Shown piece by piece: positions 35,066 to 44,081 of a stretch of 64,000 bases of DNA; the first letter of the stretch is position 1; every line of letters begins with the position of its first letter. The stretch covers positions 1-64,000 of the forward strand of contig VENG01000024.1 in the NCBI GenBank assembly GCA_009711705.1, written 5' to 3'. Both the position numbers and the translations under genes were made by a program. This DNA is from Bacillota bacterium. Its GTDB lineage: Bacteria > Bacillota > Desulfotomaculia > Desulfotomaculales > VENG01. Below the pieces are notes generated by a model. That model was not told the origin of the DNA. It worked only from the letters and a program-made list of their open reading frames with translations, and made no database searches.

Positions 35066-36446
35066 CGTTACCGCTCCTCAAGTCATTAATCAATTCTTCA
35101 ACGATTTCTTCCATGTGCATTCCCCGGGAACCTTTGACCAATACCACGTTACCCGGGGTCAAAAACTTGCCCAGTGCTTTTGCCACTCCTCTATTGTCTG
35201 AATATGTACTAATGTTATCCCGGTTCATTCCTGCTTCTTCAGCTCCCGTAGCAATGTATTCCGCCAGGTCACCGACAGTAAACAGATATTCCACACCGTA
35301 GGAAGCAGCAACCTTTCCCACTGCAGTATGTCCATCCTTTGTTCCGGACCCTAATTCCAGCATATTACCCAGTACAGCCACTGCCTTTTTTTCTCCCGCA
35401 GTCTCCCGCAGCGCTTGTAATGCAGCCTTAGTGGAACTGGGATTGGCATTATAGGCATCGTTTATGATGGTCACCCCACCAACCTCTTCAGTTTCCATGC
35501 GCATAGCGGAAAAAGCAGCCCGGCCCAGCCCTTCTGCAATTTCATTCCAATGCAGACCCAATTGCTTGCCCACTATGAATGAAGCAAGGGCATTTTGCAC
35601 ATTGTGAAGTCCGGTTACGGGAATAAACATTTGGGCCTGTTCAGCACCATAAATGACCGTAAACATATTTCCGTTTTTTGCTCTCTGTACGTTTATGGCA
35701 TAAACATCTGCTTCATCGCCGCCGAAAGTAATTACTTTTCCCGCACAGCGAGAGGCTTCTCTTGCCAAAAACGGGCTCTCTCTATGCAGGGCCGCAAAGC
35801 CATCCTGTCCTATATGGTCAAGCAGTTCAGCCTTTGCCCGGGCAATATTTTCAATTGAGCCCAATCTTTCCAGGTGGGCTTCACCCACATTGGTGATAAC
35901 CGCGCCGGTGGGTAATGATATGCCCGCCAGCTGGTCAATCTCTCCCGGACCCCGCATAGCCATTTCCACCACCACGGCCTGGTGGGTTTCATCCATTTCC
36001 AACAACGTAAGGGGAAGACCCACTTCATTGTTAAAGTTCCCCTCTGTTTTTAAAACTTTAAATTTTTGGGCCAACACGGAGGCCACCATGTCTTTGGTGG
36101 TGGTTTTACCACTGCTGCCGGTGATAGCTATAACAGGAACCGTAAATTGTCGCCGGTTGTAAGAGGCCAGTGCCTGCAGTGCCTTTAACGTATCATCAAC
36201 CACGATCACCGGGACCTGATCCGGCAGGTCATAATTTTCTACAATAAGGGCACCGGCGCCGGACTTTATAGCCGCTTTCAGGTAAAGGTGAGCGTCATAA
36301 CGCTCACCTCGCAGAGCAACAAATAAGTTCCCCTGCGCAAGGGTACGCGAATCGGTAGAAACAGCAGCGACCTCTTTTTCTTCGTCCCCCTGGACAATAT
36401 TTCCGTTTACAGCCCTTGCCACCTCGTTTAAGGTCATGGTCTTCAC
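35034..36446 (-). CDS. murF: UDP-MurNAc-tripeptide: D-Ala-D-Ala ligase MurF
   Basis: A 470-aa Mur ligase with the ATP loop AITGSSGKTTTKDMVASVL, NEVGLPLTLL, MAMRGPGEI, TNVGEAHLERLGS and INDAYNANPSSTKAAL, all standard for MurF. It adds the terminal D-Ala-D-Ala dipeptide. GTG at 36446 shares one base with the murE stop codon; its C-terminus overlaps the mraY start by 32 bases. Confidence 0.96.
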   Translation of the reverse strand: MKTMTLNEVARAVNGNIVQGDEEKEVAAVSTDSRTLAQGNLFVALRGERYDAHLYLKAAIKSGAGALIVENYDLPDQVPVIVVDDTLKALQALASYNRRQFTVPVIAITGSSGKTTTKDMVASVLAQKFKVLKTEGNFNNEVGLPLTLLEMDETHQAVVVEMAMRGPGEIDQLAGISLPTGAVITNVGEAHLERLGSIENIARAKAELLDHIGQDGFAALHRESPFLAREASRCAGKVITFGGDEADVYAINVQRAKNGNMFTVIYGAEQAQMFIPVTGLHNVQNALASFIVGKQLGLHWNEIAEGLGRAAFSAMRMETEEVGGVTIINDAYNANPSSTKAALQALRETAGEKKAVAVLGNMLELGSGTKDGHTAVGKVAASYGVEYLFTVGDLAEYIATGAEEAGMNRDNISTYSDNRGVAKALGKFLTPGNVVLVKGSRGMHMEEIVEELINDLRSGNGGTTSGGFNN

Positions 36447-37906
36447 TACTGTGCACCGTCCAATTCCGTTAATATTATACTAGCTTCTTCCCGATCATCA
36501 AAGTGAGTACGTTTACCGTCTATTTCCTGGTAAGTCTCATGTCCCTTACCCGCAATGACCACTACGTCTCCGGCACGTGCTAATTTAATGGCATGACCGA
36601 TGGCTGAGCGCCGGTCTTCAATTATTGTGTAATCTGTACTTTTAGCTTCATTTACACCTTCCAAAACATCTTCTATTATTTTTTCCGGATCTTCAGTGCG
36701 CGGGTTGTCGGAAGTTATCACGGCCAGGTCACTCATGGTTACCCCTATTTTTCCCATTAAGGGACGCTTGGTGCGGTCACGGTCACCGCCGCAACCCAAT
36801 ACCGTAATTAACCTGCCTTTGGTGAATTCCCTGGCGGTAGCCAAAATATTTTGCAAACCGTCAGGGGTGTGAGCGTAATCTACAATCACTGCAAAGGGCT
36901 GCCCGCTGTTAACCAGCTCAAAGCGGCCCGGCACTCCCTCTAATTCTTCTAATGCTCTTTTAATATCCTGAGCTTTCATGTCTTCCTGAATACCTACAGC
37001 AAATGCTGCCAAAGCATTATATACATTAAACAAGCCGGTTAGTTTCATATTAACCCGTATACTTCCCCGGGGCCAGATGGCTATGAAAGAAACTCCAGTG
37101 GGATTAATACTTATATCCCTAGCAGTAATATCCGCCTGCCTTTCTACCCCATAGGTAACAACTTTCCCGGCACACTCGCTTATAATCCTGGAGGAATATT
37201 CGCTGTCCATATTAATGATTGCTATCCCGGCACCGGTCAATAGCTTCATTTTCGCAGACAGATAATCATCCATATCCCGGTGAAAGTCCAGGTGATCCTG
37301 GGTGATGTTGGTAAATACGCCTATATCAAAGTGGCAGCTTTCAACCCTTTTAAGGGCCAGGGCATGAGAACTTACCTCCATTACCGCTGCCTCCACCTGC
37401 TCTTCAACCATTTCTGCCATTAATTTTTGTAGATCCACCGATTCCGGGGTGGTATGTTTGACCGGCAAGACCCTATCTCCAACCATATTATTGATGGTAC
37501 CGATAAGTCCTGTTTTCTTTCCTGCTGCACTGTAAACCGACCTTATCATATGCGTGGTGGTTGTTTTACCATTGGTTCCGGTTACTCCAACTACCTTAAT
37601 CTTGTCACAGGGGAAACCATAAAACTGTGCAGCCATCAAAGCCAGTCCTTGGCGCGTGTCGCGGACTTGTGCCCAGGATATACCATCTGGAACAGCAACT
37701 TCCCTCTGGATTAAAAGTGCCACTGCTCCCCTTGACACGGCGTCGTCAATAAATTGGTGTCCATCAGTTTTAAATCCTTCTATGGCAACAAAAATGAAAT
37801 CAGGCCCTACCTGCCTGGAGTCATATGCAATTCCTTTTATTTCTATTGAGCGGTTCTCTTCACTCGCCTCTATTTGTTGACCTGCCAATAACTCACTTAA
37901 CAGCAA
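36446..37906 (-). CDS. murE: UDP-MurNAc-dipeptide: meso-diaminopimelate ligase MurE
   Basis: A 486-aa Mur ligase with the ATP loop GVTGTNGKTTTTHMIRSVY. TSDNPRTEDPEKII contains the DNPR motif that in this family marks meso-diaminopimelate as substrate, so the cell wall should be of the DAP type. NITQDHLDFH and GKGHETYQ are also present. TTG at 37906 follows AAAGGAGGGG. The 129-base gap before spoVD contains a GC hairpin at 37998-38026 (CGGGCCGG / CCGGCCCG) without a T-run. Confidence 0.95.
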   Translation of the reverse strand: MLLSELLAGQQIEASEENRSIEIKGIAYDSRQVGPDFIFVAIEGFKTDGHQFIDDAVSRGAVALLIQREVAVPDGISWAQVRDTRQGLALMAAQFYGFPCDKIKVVGVTGTNGKTTTTHMIRSVYSAAGKKTGLIGTINNMVGDRVLPVKHTTPESVDLQKLMAEMVEEQVEAAVMEVSSHALALKRVESCHFDIGVFTNITQDHLDFHRDMDDYLSAKMKLLTGAGIAIINMDSEYSSRIISECAGKVVTYGVERQADITARDISINPTGVSFIAIWPRGSIRVNMKLTGLFNVYNALAAFAVGIQEDMKAQDIKRALEELEGVPGRFELVNSGQPFAVIVDYAHTPDGLQNILATAREFTKGRLITVLGCGGDRDRTKRPLMGKIGVTMSDLAVITSDNPRTEDPEKIIEDVLEGVNEAKSTDYTIIEDRRSAIGHAIKLARAGDVVVIAGKGHETYQEIDGKRTHFDDREEASIILTELDGAQ

Positions 37907-38035
37907 GGAGAATCCCCTCCTTTGATATAATGGATTCTATTACCATTATTGCACAACACATCCATTCTTAACCAAAAGGGCACCATAAATACTTATACGG
38001 GCCGGCGCTGTGTAAACACCGGCCCGCACCCGTTT

Positions 38036-40222
38036 CTAATGGGAATAAGGATCTTCAATTTGTATTGCGTTTTGATTATTCACCCCGGGGTTAGGCTTTT
38101 GTTCACCCGGTGGCCTAAACTTTACCTCTATCTTGGTACCTTCCACCACTTTCCGTCCAGGTGGAACACTTTGACTTGCTGCCAGTCCGGTGCCTGCCGG
38201 CACCAGGTATAAACCAATATCCTCTAACAGGTTCGCCGTTTCTTTAATGGTAAGCCCGCTCAGGTCTGGTACGGTAACTTGTTTGTTTCCTTTCTCATCG
38301 TTAATTGCCGCCTGCAGATGCAGGATAACTGTGGTACCGTTTTTTACTACGGCTCCGGCCTTTGGGGTTTGACCGTAAACAATATTTCCCTCACCGGAGG
38401 TTTGAACCTGCAGTCCGGATGATTTCAATGTCTTTTCTGCTTCTTCCACAGGGAAATTTGTAACGTTGGGAACATCCACGTCAAATTTTGGCTGCTCAGC
38501 TTCCCACGGTTGTTTGGGCTTTTCAAGCCCGGGAGTTTCAGGTATTCTCAAATACCTGAGGGTATCCCTGGCAATGGCCTGAAATACCGGTGCGGCTATC
38601 AGTCCACCGAAATAAACGCCTCCCTTGGGCTCAGCAATCATAACCAGTATAGCTACTTGCGGATCATTGGCGGGAGCAAACCCGGCAAAGGAGGCAACAT
38701 ACCTGCCCTGCACGTATCCACCATTGCCAACAACCTGTGCCGTTCCCGTTTTACCACCCACCCGGTAGCCCTCTACAAAGGCATTTCTTCCGGTGCCTTT
38801 TGAGACCACTTTTTCCAGTAAGGTTCTCACCTCTTGTGACGTTTCTTCGGAAATAACTTTTCTTTGCACTTCAGGTTTAAATTCTTTAACCGTTTTTCCT
38901 TCGGCATCGGTAATTTCCTTCACTAAGTAGGGTTTCATTAAGTTGCCGCCGTTAACTGCTGCAGAAACGCCGGTAATCAGCTGAATGGGCGACACAGCGA
39001 TGGACTGCCCAATGGCCATAGTGGCAATATTTAAATTTGTAGCCTGTTTTTGGGGTATCATAATCCCCCTGGCCTCACCAGGTAGGTTAATATCCGTTGG
39101 CTGCCCAAACCCATATGCCTTTATGTATTTATAAAAACGCTCGATACCCAGATCTAAGCCTACCTCGATAAATCCAGGGTTACAAGAGTTTTGCACAACT
39201 TCTTCAAAGGTTTGATGACCGTGCCCTCCTGCTTTCCAGCAGCGAATATTGCGGTCGGCTACCTTAATATAGCCGGGATCATCAAACTCATCTTGCGGCT
39301 GCACCGCGCCTACTTCCAATGCGGAAGAAGCGGTGATAATTTTAAAGGTTGACCCGGGCTCATAATTATACCATATAGCCGGGTTTCGGTCCCATACCTC
39401 TTTAGGGGCCTCGGTCCAACTATTGGGGTTAAAGGTGGGGCGGTTAGCCATGGCCAGTATTTCGCCGGTCTTGGGATTCATTACTATTGCTACCGCCAGT
39501 TTGGGGTCATAGTTACTGACCACATTATCTAATTCCCGCTCGGCAAAATATTGTATGGTTTCGTCCAAGGTAAGTATCAGGTTGTGCCCCGGTATGGGCT
39601 TTTGATATTCATGCAAAGCACCGGGTGCCTCACGTCCCATGGCATCATGTTCCACCACAATACGGCCGGGGGTTCCCTTAAGCTCCTCATCAAAGCTTTT
39701 CTCCAATCCCAACAATCCCTGGTTGTCTATACCGGAAAACCCCATTACATGGGAGGCAAGTGTATCATTTAGATAATATCTCTTATTTTCTTCTACGGTT
39801 TTTATACCTGTTATTTCCAGGTCTTTAACATTTTTAGAGACTCCAAAATCAACCTTCCGTTTAATCCACTCAAAGGATGCCTTTTTAGTTAACTTATTAT
39901 AAAGTTTATCTTCTTCCATATCTAAAATAGCACTTAAATCCCTGGCAGTTTGCTTGGGATCTTTGATATGGTTGGGGATGGCGTAAATAGAATCCACACT
40001 GATACTGGTGACCAGTTCATTGCCATTGCGGTCTATAATTGAGCCGCGACGGGCATCCACAGGCACATCTCGCATCCTTACTTCTTCGGCTTTATCCTTG
40101 AGTTCCTCACCCTGTACAAATTGAATCCAGGCTAACCGCCCAATTAATATCACAAAAATTAGGCCGGCCAAAAAGAATACCAAGGTCAGCCTCTTGCGAA
40201 TCATTATGTTGATACCACGCAT
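38036..40222 (-). CDS. spoVD: Class B penicillin-binding protein SpoVD/FtsI with two PASTA domains
   Basis: This 728-aa transpeptidase has a membrane anchor (LTLVFFLAGLIFVILIGRLAW), a dimerisation domain, the active-site motif GSTFKII, SCNPGF (SxN) and VGGKTGTAQVV. Two C-terminal PASTA domains follow, starting at VPNVTNFPVEEAEKTL and VPDLSGLTIKETANLL, as in SpoVD and PBP2B-like proteins. It crosslinks the division septum or spore cortex. ATG at 40222 follows GGGGGATG; the open frame upstream runs into ftsL. It should partner with the SEDS protein SpoVE of this cluster. Confidence 0.95.
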   Translation of the reverse strand: MRGINIMIRKRLTLVFFLAGLIFVILIGRLAWIQFVQGEELKDKAEEVRMRDVPVDARRGSIIDRNGNELVTSISVDSIYAIPNHIKDPKQTARDLSAILDMEEDKLYNKLTKKASFEWIKRKVDFGVSKNVKDLEITGIKTVEENKRYYLNDTLASHVMGFSGIDNQGLLGLEKSFDEELKGTPGRIVVEHDAMGREAPGALHEYQKPIPGHNLILTLDETIQYFAERELDNVVSNYDPKLAVAIVMNPKTGEILAMANRPTFNPNSWTEAPKEVWDRNPAIWYNYEPGSTFKIITASSALEVGAVQPQDEFDDPGYIKVADRNIRCWKAGGHGHQTFEEVVQNSCNPGFIEVGLDLGIERFYKYIKAYGFGQPTDINLPGEARGIMIPQKQATNLNIATMAIGQSIAVSPIQLITGVSAAVNGGNLMKPYLVKEITDAEGKTVKEFKPEVQRKVISEETSQEVRTLLEKVVSKGTGRNAFVEGYRVGGKTGTAQVVGNGGYVQGRYVASFAGFAPANDPQVAILVMIAEPKGGVYFGGLIAAPVFQAIARDTLRYLRIPETPGLEKPKQPWEAEQPKFDVDVPNVTNFPVEEAEKTLKSSGLQVQTSGEGNIVYGQTPKAGAVVKNGTTVILHLQAAINDEKGNKQVTVPDLSGLTIKETANLLEDIGLYLVPAGTGLAASQSVPPGRKVVEGTKIEVKFRPPGEQKPNPGVNNQNAIQIEDPYSH

Positions 40223-40244
40223 TTTTTCATCCCCCGGTCCGCGT

Positions 40245-40787
40245 TTAACGTGAAGGTACTCCTTCCTCAACCTGTTTCACCAGGTCACTGAATGCCTGTA
40301 TAACCCAATTTTTCTCCCGCGGAGTTCTTGCCTCTGTCTTTTCCTCCGGCTCATTAAGTCGCACTGTCTGTCCTGGAAGGGAAGTAGTCTGATTAGAATG
40401 AATCGGAGCCTTATTATTCATGTCTAATTTAACCACATCAGAACCGTCAGGCCTAACCATTCCCAATTCACTGATGGCCACTCTTTCAACCCTTTCCAGG
40501 GAAGAAAGCTCAGCCAGATCACTGTACAAGGCATCCGTTTCTTGCTGCAGTACTGCTAATTGTTTTTGTGTATTTTGAATGCGGTAATTCGTAATGTATA
40601 CTTGCGCGTAATAAAAACTAATTGTTATTCCGACAACAAAAGTTAAGGCAATCAACCCCACTGAGATTAGGCGATGGCGCATGGAAAGATGTTCCGCTTG
40701 TAAAGAAGACCTTTTCCTTTTATCTTCCCTTGGACTTGCAGAGGGAACTCCATAATTATCTTGTACTTGCTCCCTGGCTACTATCAA
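40245..40787 (-). CDS. ftsL: FtsL-like divisome protein
   Basis: This 180-aa bitopic protein has a positively charged N-terminus (EDKRKRSS), one membrane segment (LISVGLIALTFVVGITISF), then a heptad-like stretch (RIQNTQKQLAVLQQETDALYSDL) and the LGMVRPD turn typical of FtsL/DivIC. The C-terminal 70 residues are longer than usual. Sequence conservation in FtsL is low, so the call depends on topology and its place between rsmH and spoVD. Confidence 0.85.
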   Translation of the reverse strand: MIVAREQVQDNYGVPSASPREDKRKRSSLQAEHLSMRHRLISVGLIALTFVVGITISFYYAQVYITNYRIQNTQKQLAVLQQETDALYSDLAELSSLERVERVAISELGMVRPDGSDVVKLDMNNKAPIHSNQTTSLPGQTVRLNEPEEKTEARTPREKNWVIQAFSDLVKQVEEGVPSR

Positions 40788-40870
40788 AGCTTATTCACCT
40801 GCCTGCTATTTTAGAAGTATCCCTAAACCGAAACCGGCCGGCGCACAACCGGTAATAACTAAGTTAAGGG

Positions 40871-41857
40871 CTAAAGTTTTTCGGCTATCCGCAGTTTTGC
40901 ACTACGCGAGCGGGAGTTTTGATCCAATTCTTCCGGTGACGGTACTATAGGCTTTCGGGTTACCCGTTTTAGCGACGGTTTTAGCCCGCAAACACACTGG
41001 GGGAAATCGCGCGGACACGTACATGGGTCCGATAACTCCTTAAAAACTTCCTTGACCACCCTGTCTTCCAGTGAGTGAAAACTTATTATGCATATACGCC
41101 CCCCGGGAGACAGTTCTCCCACTGCCCCGCGAAGAGCATCTTCTAAGATTTCCAACTCCTTGTTGACAGCAATTCGCAGGGCCTGGAAAGTGCGCTTTGC
41201 CGGGTGTGGGCCTTTGCGCCGGGCGCTGGCTGGAACAGCCGCTTTAATTATTTCCACTAATTGTACGGTGGTTTCAATTGCCTGTTTTTTTCTTTCCCGA
41301 ACGATAAAATCGGCAATTCGCGAAGCCCACTTTTCTTCTCCGTACTTTTTGATGATGTCAGTAAGCTTTTTTTTGGATGCTTTTTGCACCAAGTGAGCCG
41401 CGGTTTCCTGCTGAGAAGGGTCCATTCTCATATCCAGGGGAGCGTCTTCCATGTAGGAGAAACCCCTTGCAGGGTTGTCCAGTTGGTAAGAACTCACACC
41501 CAGGTCAAATAAAATTCCATCTACATTACTAATTTGTAATTTATTCAAAACTACATTCAACTCAATAAAATTAGCCCTTTCCAGCCATAACCTTTCCACG
41601 TAATCTTGCAGTCGACGAGATACCGCATTAAGGGCATCCGGGTCCTGATCCAAGGCCAAAAGTTTACCGTCCGGAGATGTTCGCCTCAGTATTTCCTCAC
41701 TGTGCCCGCCTCCGCCGGCGGTACAATCAACATATAACCCACCGGGAAATAAGTTAAGTCCCTCCATAACTTCTTCGAGCATCACCGGCAAATGGGTGAA
41801 TTGTACGCATTTGTTTGAAATTTCTATTTTATTAACGGGAAATGAATTGTTTCCCAC
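40871..41857 (-). CDS. rsmH: 16S rRNA (cytosine1402-N4)-methyltransferase RsmH
   Basis: A 328-aa SAM-dependent methyltransferase (MraW). It has [13 protein letters not shown] near the start and the SAM loop [47 protein letters not shown] and the [12 protein letters not shown] block follow. It methylates C1402 in the ribosomal P site. GTG at 41857 follows AGGGGGACT. Second gene of the dcw cluster, after mraZ. Confidence 0.96.
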   Translation of the reverse strand: MGNNSFPVNKIEISNKCVQFTHLPVMLEEVMEGLNLFPGGLYVDCTAGGGGHSEEILRRTSPDGKLLALDQDPDALNAVSRRLQDYVERLWLERANFIELNVVLNKLQISNVDGILFDLGVSSYQLDNPARGFSYMEDAPLDMRMDPSQQETAAHLVQKASKKKLTDIIKKYGEEKWASRIADFIVRERKKQAIETTVQLVEIIKAAVPASARRKGPHPAKRTFQALRIAVNKELEILEDALRGAVGELSPGGRICIISFHSLEDRVVKEVFKELSDPCTCPRDFPQCVCGLKPSLKRVTRKPIVPSPEELDQNSRSRSAKLRIAEKL

Positions 41858-41964
41858 GTGAAGTCCCCCTGAAAGTTTATGGTAAAATAAGACGCATCAC
41901 CTGTGTATTATTTTTTCTTTGTTATCTTTACCTAAAAAGGATTTAACAAACCTTGCAACAGTGG

Positions 41965-42402
41965 CTAAATGCCCAGGTCAAGATCTTCCATTTTCTCGGC
42001 TATTTCTTCCACCGAAGAAGCGGCATCGGCACTGTAGGCTTCCCACTTGTCCTTCGCCCACATTTCCACTCTGGAAGACACACCGATAACTATAGTTTCC
42101 TTTTTTAAACCGGCATATTCTCTTAAGGGAGCAGGAATAAGTACCCTGCCCTGTTTGTCAATTTCGCATTCGGTAGCACCGGAAAAGAAAAATCTAACGA
42201 AAGCACGGGCGTCAGATTTAGTCATGGGCAAAGAACGCATTTTACGTTCTACAATTGCCCACTCCTCTAACGGGTAGGCAAATAAGCATGTGTCCAAACC
42301 CTTGGTAAGAACAAAGTTTTCACCCAGACCTTCGCGAAAGCGGGAAGGAATAATAAGCCTTCCTTTAGCATCTATTGTATGTTGGTGCTCTCCAAGGAAC
42401 AT
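41965..42402 (-). CDS. mraZ: Transcriptional regulator MraZ
   Basis: This 145-aa protein has two SpoVT-AbrB-type domains, seen in [17 protein letters not shown] and in the second copy [21 protein letters not shown]. MraZ forms a ring that binds repeated sites before its own gene and controls the dcw operon. It is the first gene of the cluster, and a matching operator lies at 42431-42456. Confidence 0.96.
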   Translation of the reverse strand: MFLGEHQHTIDAKGRLIIPSRFREGLGENFVLTKGLDTCLFAYPLEEWAIVERKMRSLPMTKSDARAFVRFFFSGATECEIDKQGRVLIPAPLREYAGLKKETIVIGVSSRVEMWAKDKWEAYSADAASSVEEIAEKMEDLDLGI

Positions 42403-42430
42403 TACGGCACCCCACTATCCAACCCCATAC

Positions 42431-42456
42431 TACCACATCTCTCCACTTTACACCAC
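42431..42456 (-). promoter_or_regulatory. MraZ-type operator
   Basis: On the minus strand three GTGG(A/T)-type boxes, GTGGTG, GTGGAG and GTGGTA, start exactly 10 bases apart (plus-strand positions 42451, 42441 and 42431). This helical-phase tandem matches known MraZ binding sites upstream of mraZ. No certain -35/-10 was found. Confidence 0.7.
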
Positions 42457-42506
42457 TTTGTATTCTCGGGTAACTTGTAAAATCCTCCTTTTTTGTGCCT
42501 CCGTAG

Positions 42507-42537
42507 AAAAAAAATTACCGGGATAAAGTAATCCCGG
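42507..42537 (-). terminator. Terminator or attenuator upstream of mraZ
   Basis: On the minus strand CCGGGAT pairs with ATCCCGG across six bases and is followed by TAATTTTTTTT. It points toward mraZ. The next gene in that direction is divergent, so it would stop antisense transcription or act as an attenuator in the dcw leader. Confidence 0.65.
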
Positions 42538-42614
42538 ACTTCAAAACTTGTGAAACAATCGACAGGTCCTAAAGACCTTTAAAATAAAAAATATTTCCAT
42601 ACATGGCATAAGTA

Positions 42615-42644
42615 TTGCCGTATTTCTACATATACTGTGATAAT
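42615..42644 (+). promoter_or_regulatory. Candidate promoter for the CBS-domain gene
   Basis: TTGCCG (42615-42620) and GATAAT (42639-42644) are 18 bases apart and about 45 bases upstream of the start. Confidence 0.45.
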
Positions 42645-42689
42645 AGAATTAGATAAGCCAAGACATATTGAAAAACGGAGGTGTTATAT

Positions 42690-43151
42690 GTGCACAGCAA
42701 AACTGTAAAGGACTATATGGTTCCCTGGTCAGATTACCCGGCCATAAAAGTTGATAAAACTCTCGAACAAGCCGTTGACATGATCAATGACATGGCTAGT
42801 AAGAAGGGTTATCGCTGGATTATAGTAACAGACGAAAATAATGACCTGGTGGGTTTCTTAACATTACGCAGCATTTTTGAGGCCATAGATAATTTAGTGC
42901 CTCAATCCGGGGATTGGATGGGCATTTCCACTAGGATACAGCTAATCAAAGACACGTCACTGAGAGAATGTATGAAACCGATGGTCAATGTTACTACCTT
43001 TGAAAACGACCCCCCCATGAAAGTGGCGGAATTAATTCTAAACAACCGCGTCACCATTGTACCCGTATTGAACGACAAGTCTGATATCGTGGGGATTATC
43101 AGGCCTGTAGACCTACTACCGTTCATTAAGGAACTGTTTGACAAAAATTAA
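42690..43151 (+). CDS. CBS-domain pair protein
   Basis: This 153-aa protein consists of two CBS motifs forming one Bateman module. The first is KDYMVPWSDYPAIKVDKTLEQAVDMI with GFLTLRSI; the second is ECMKPMVNVTTFENDPPMKVAELI with GIIRPVDLLPF. Such modules usually sense adenine nucleotides; there is no attached effector domain. GTG at 42690 follows ACGGAGGTG at a good distance. It is divergent from mraZ and followed by its own terminator, so it is a single-gene unit. Confidence 0.85.
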   Translation: MHSKTVKDYMVPWSDYPAIKVDKTLEQAVDMINDMASKKGYRWIIVTDENNDLVGFLTLRSIFEAIDNLVPQSGDWMGISTRIQLIKDTSLRECMKPMVNVTTFENDPPMKVAELILNNRVTIVPVLNDKSDIVGIIRPVDLLPFIKELFDKN

Positions 43152-43180
43152 CACCTTACGCAAATGTCCCCTCCCGCAAG

Positions 43181-43218
43181 AAAAGCGCGCTAAATCAATT
43201 CCCTTAGCGCGCGCTTTT
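43181..43218 (+). terminator. Terminator of the CBS-domain gene
   Basis: Stem AAAAGCGCGCTAA / TTAGCGCGCGCTTTT with a 10-base loop, 30 bases after the stop codon. Confidence 0.8.
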
Positions 43219-43280
43219 CAGTACTTTTTTCCTTTGTCCTTGCCATTTATATGGCAAGGTATAATTTGCTAAAGTAAAAA

Positions 43281-43318
43281 AAAATGCAGGGTGCACTGAT
43301 CAGTGCACCCTGCATTTT
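43281..43318. terminator. Perfect palindromic terminator of the PHP gene
   Basis: A 38-bp perfect palindrome, AAAATGCAGGGTGCACTGA and its complement, with A8 before it and overlapping the stop of the minus-strand PHP gene. On the minus strand the stem ends in CATTTTTTTT. Confidence 0.85.
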
Positions 43319-44081
43319 AAAGCCTAGCTATATCATTCTCGCTCACTAATAATTGCACTTGCTCGAACCCCTCACCCACCTGCTCCGGTAGATGAGCATC
43401 GGAGCCAATGGTAAATCTAATACCCTGTTTTATGCAGTGCTGCAAAAATTCATGGTTAGGATATATTTCCCCCACAGGGGCCCTAAGGCCGGCGGTGTTT
43501 ATCTCCACGTACACTCCGGCACTCTTAAATACCCGGGCTGTCTCTGCATATAAATCGTGCAAGCTCCCTTGCGAACGATAGCCAAACTTTTTTACCAGGT
43601 CAGGGTGGGCCATGACATTAAATAACCCTGACCGTGCCGCCTGCTGTACTAAGTCAAAATAACGGTGATAAAGCTCATCAATGTCCCATTCCTTATACCT
43701 TGCTATGTACGCAGGATTATCAAAGCCCCAGCTTTCCACATAGTGAACGGAACCCAGAACATAATCAAAGTCATAGCCCGAAAGGAATTGGTTGAGTTCT
43801 TCTTCCCTGCCCGGTATATAATCTGCTTCAATACCCAGCTTGATTGTCATTTCCGGATACTTAGCACGCAAAGCTAGAACCTCTTCTATATATGCCGGCA
43901 ATTCTGTAGAGCTCATGGCTATTTCCGGATCTCTGTGTTCATCCGGCAACCAATACATGGGTATATGATCTGCAAAACCTATCTCTATTAACCCTTTACC
44001 CCGGGCCGCCAGCACGAACTCTTCCATGGTGCCCCGGGCATGACCGCACCGGGCGGTATGTAAATGGTAATCAACTAGCAT
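43317..44081 (-). CDS. PHP-family phosphatase, histidinol-phosphatase type
   Basis: This 254-aa protein has the PHP metal ligands: DYHLHTARCGHA at the N-terminus, GFADHIPMYW, GIEADYIPGRE, LGSVHYV, VMAHPDLVKKFG and the C-terminal GSDAHLPEQVG. This arrangement matches HisK/HisJ histidinol-phosphate phosphatases, but no other histidine genes are nearby and related PHP proteins act on other phosphoesters. It overlaps the end of the methionine-synthase-like gene by 11 bases, so they are cotranslated. Confidence 0.8.
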   Translation of the reverse strand: MLVDYHLHTARCGHARGTMEEFVLAARGKGLIEIGFADHIPMYWLPDEHRDPEIAMSSTELPAYIEEVLALRAKYPEMTIKLGIEADYIPGREEELNQFLSGYDFDYVLGSVHYVESWGFDNPAYIARYKEWDIDELYHRYFDLVQQAARSGLFNVMAHPDLVKKFGYRSQGSLHDLYAETARVFKSAGVYVEINTAGLRAPVGEIYPNHEFLQHCIKQGIRFTIGSDAHLPEQVGEGFEQVQLLVSENDIARL

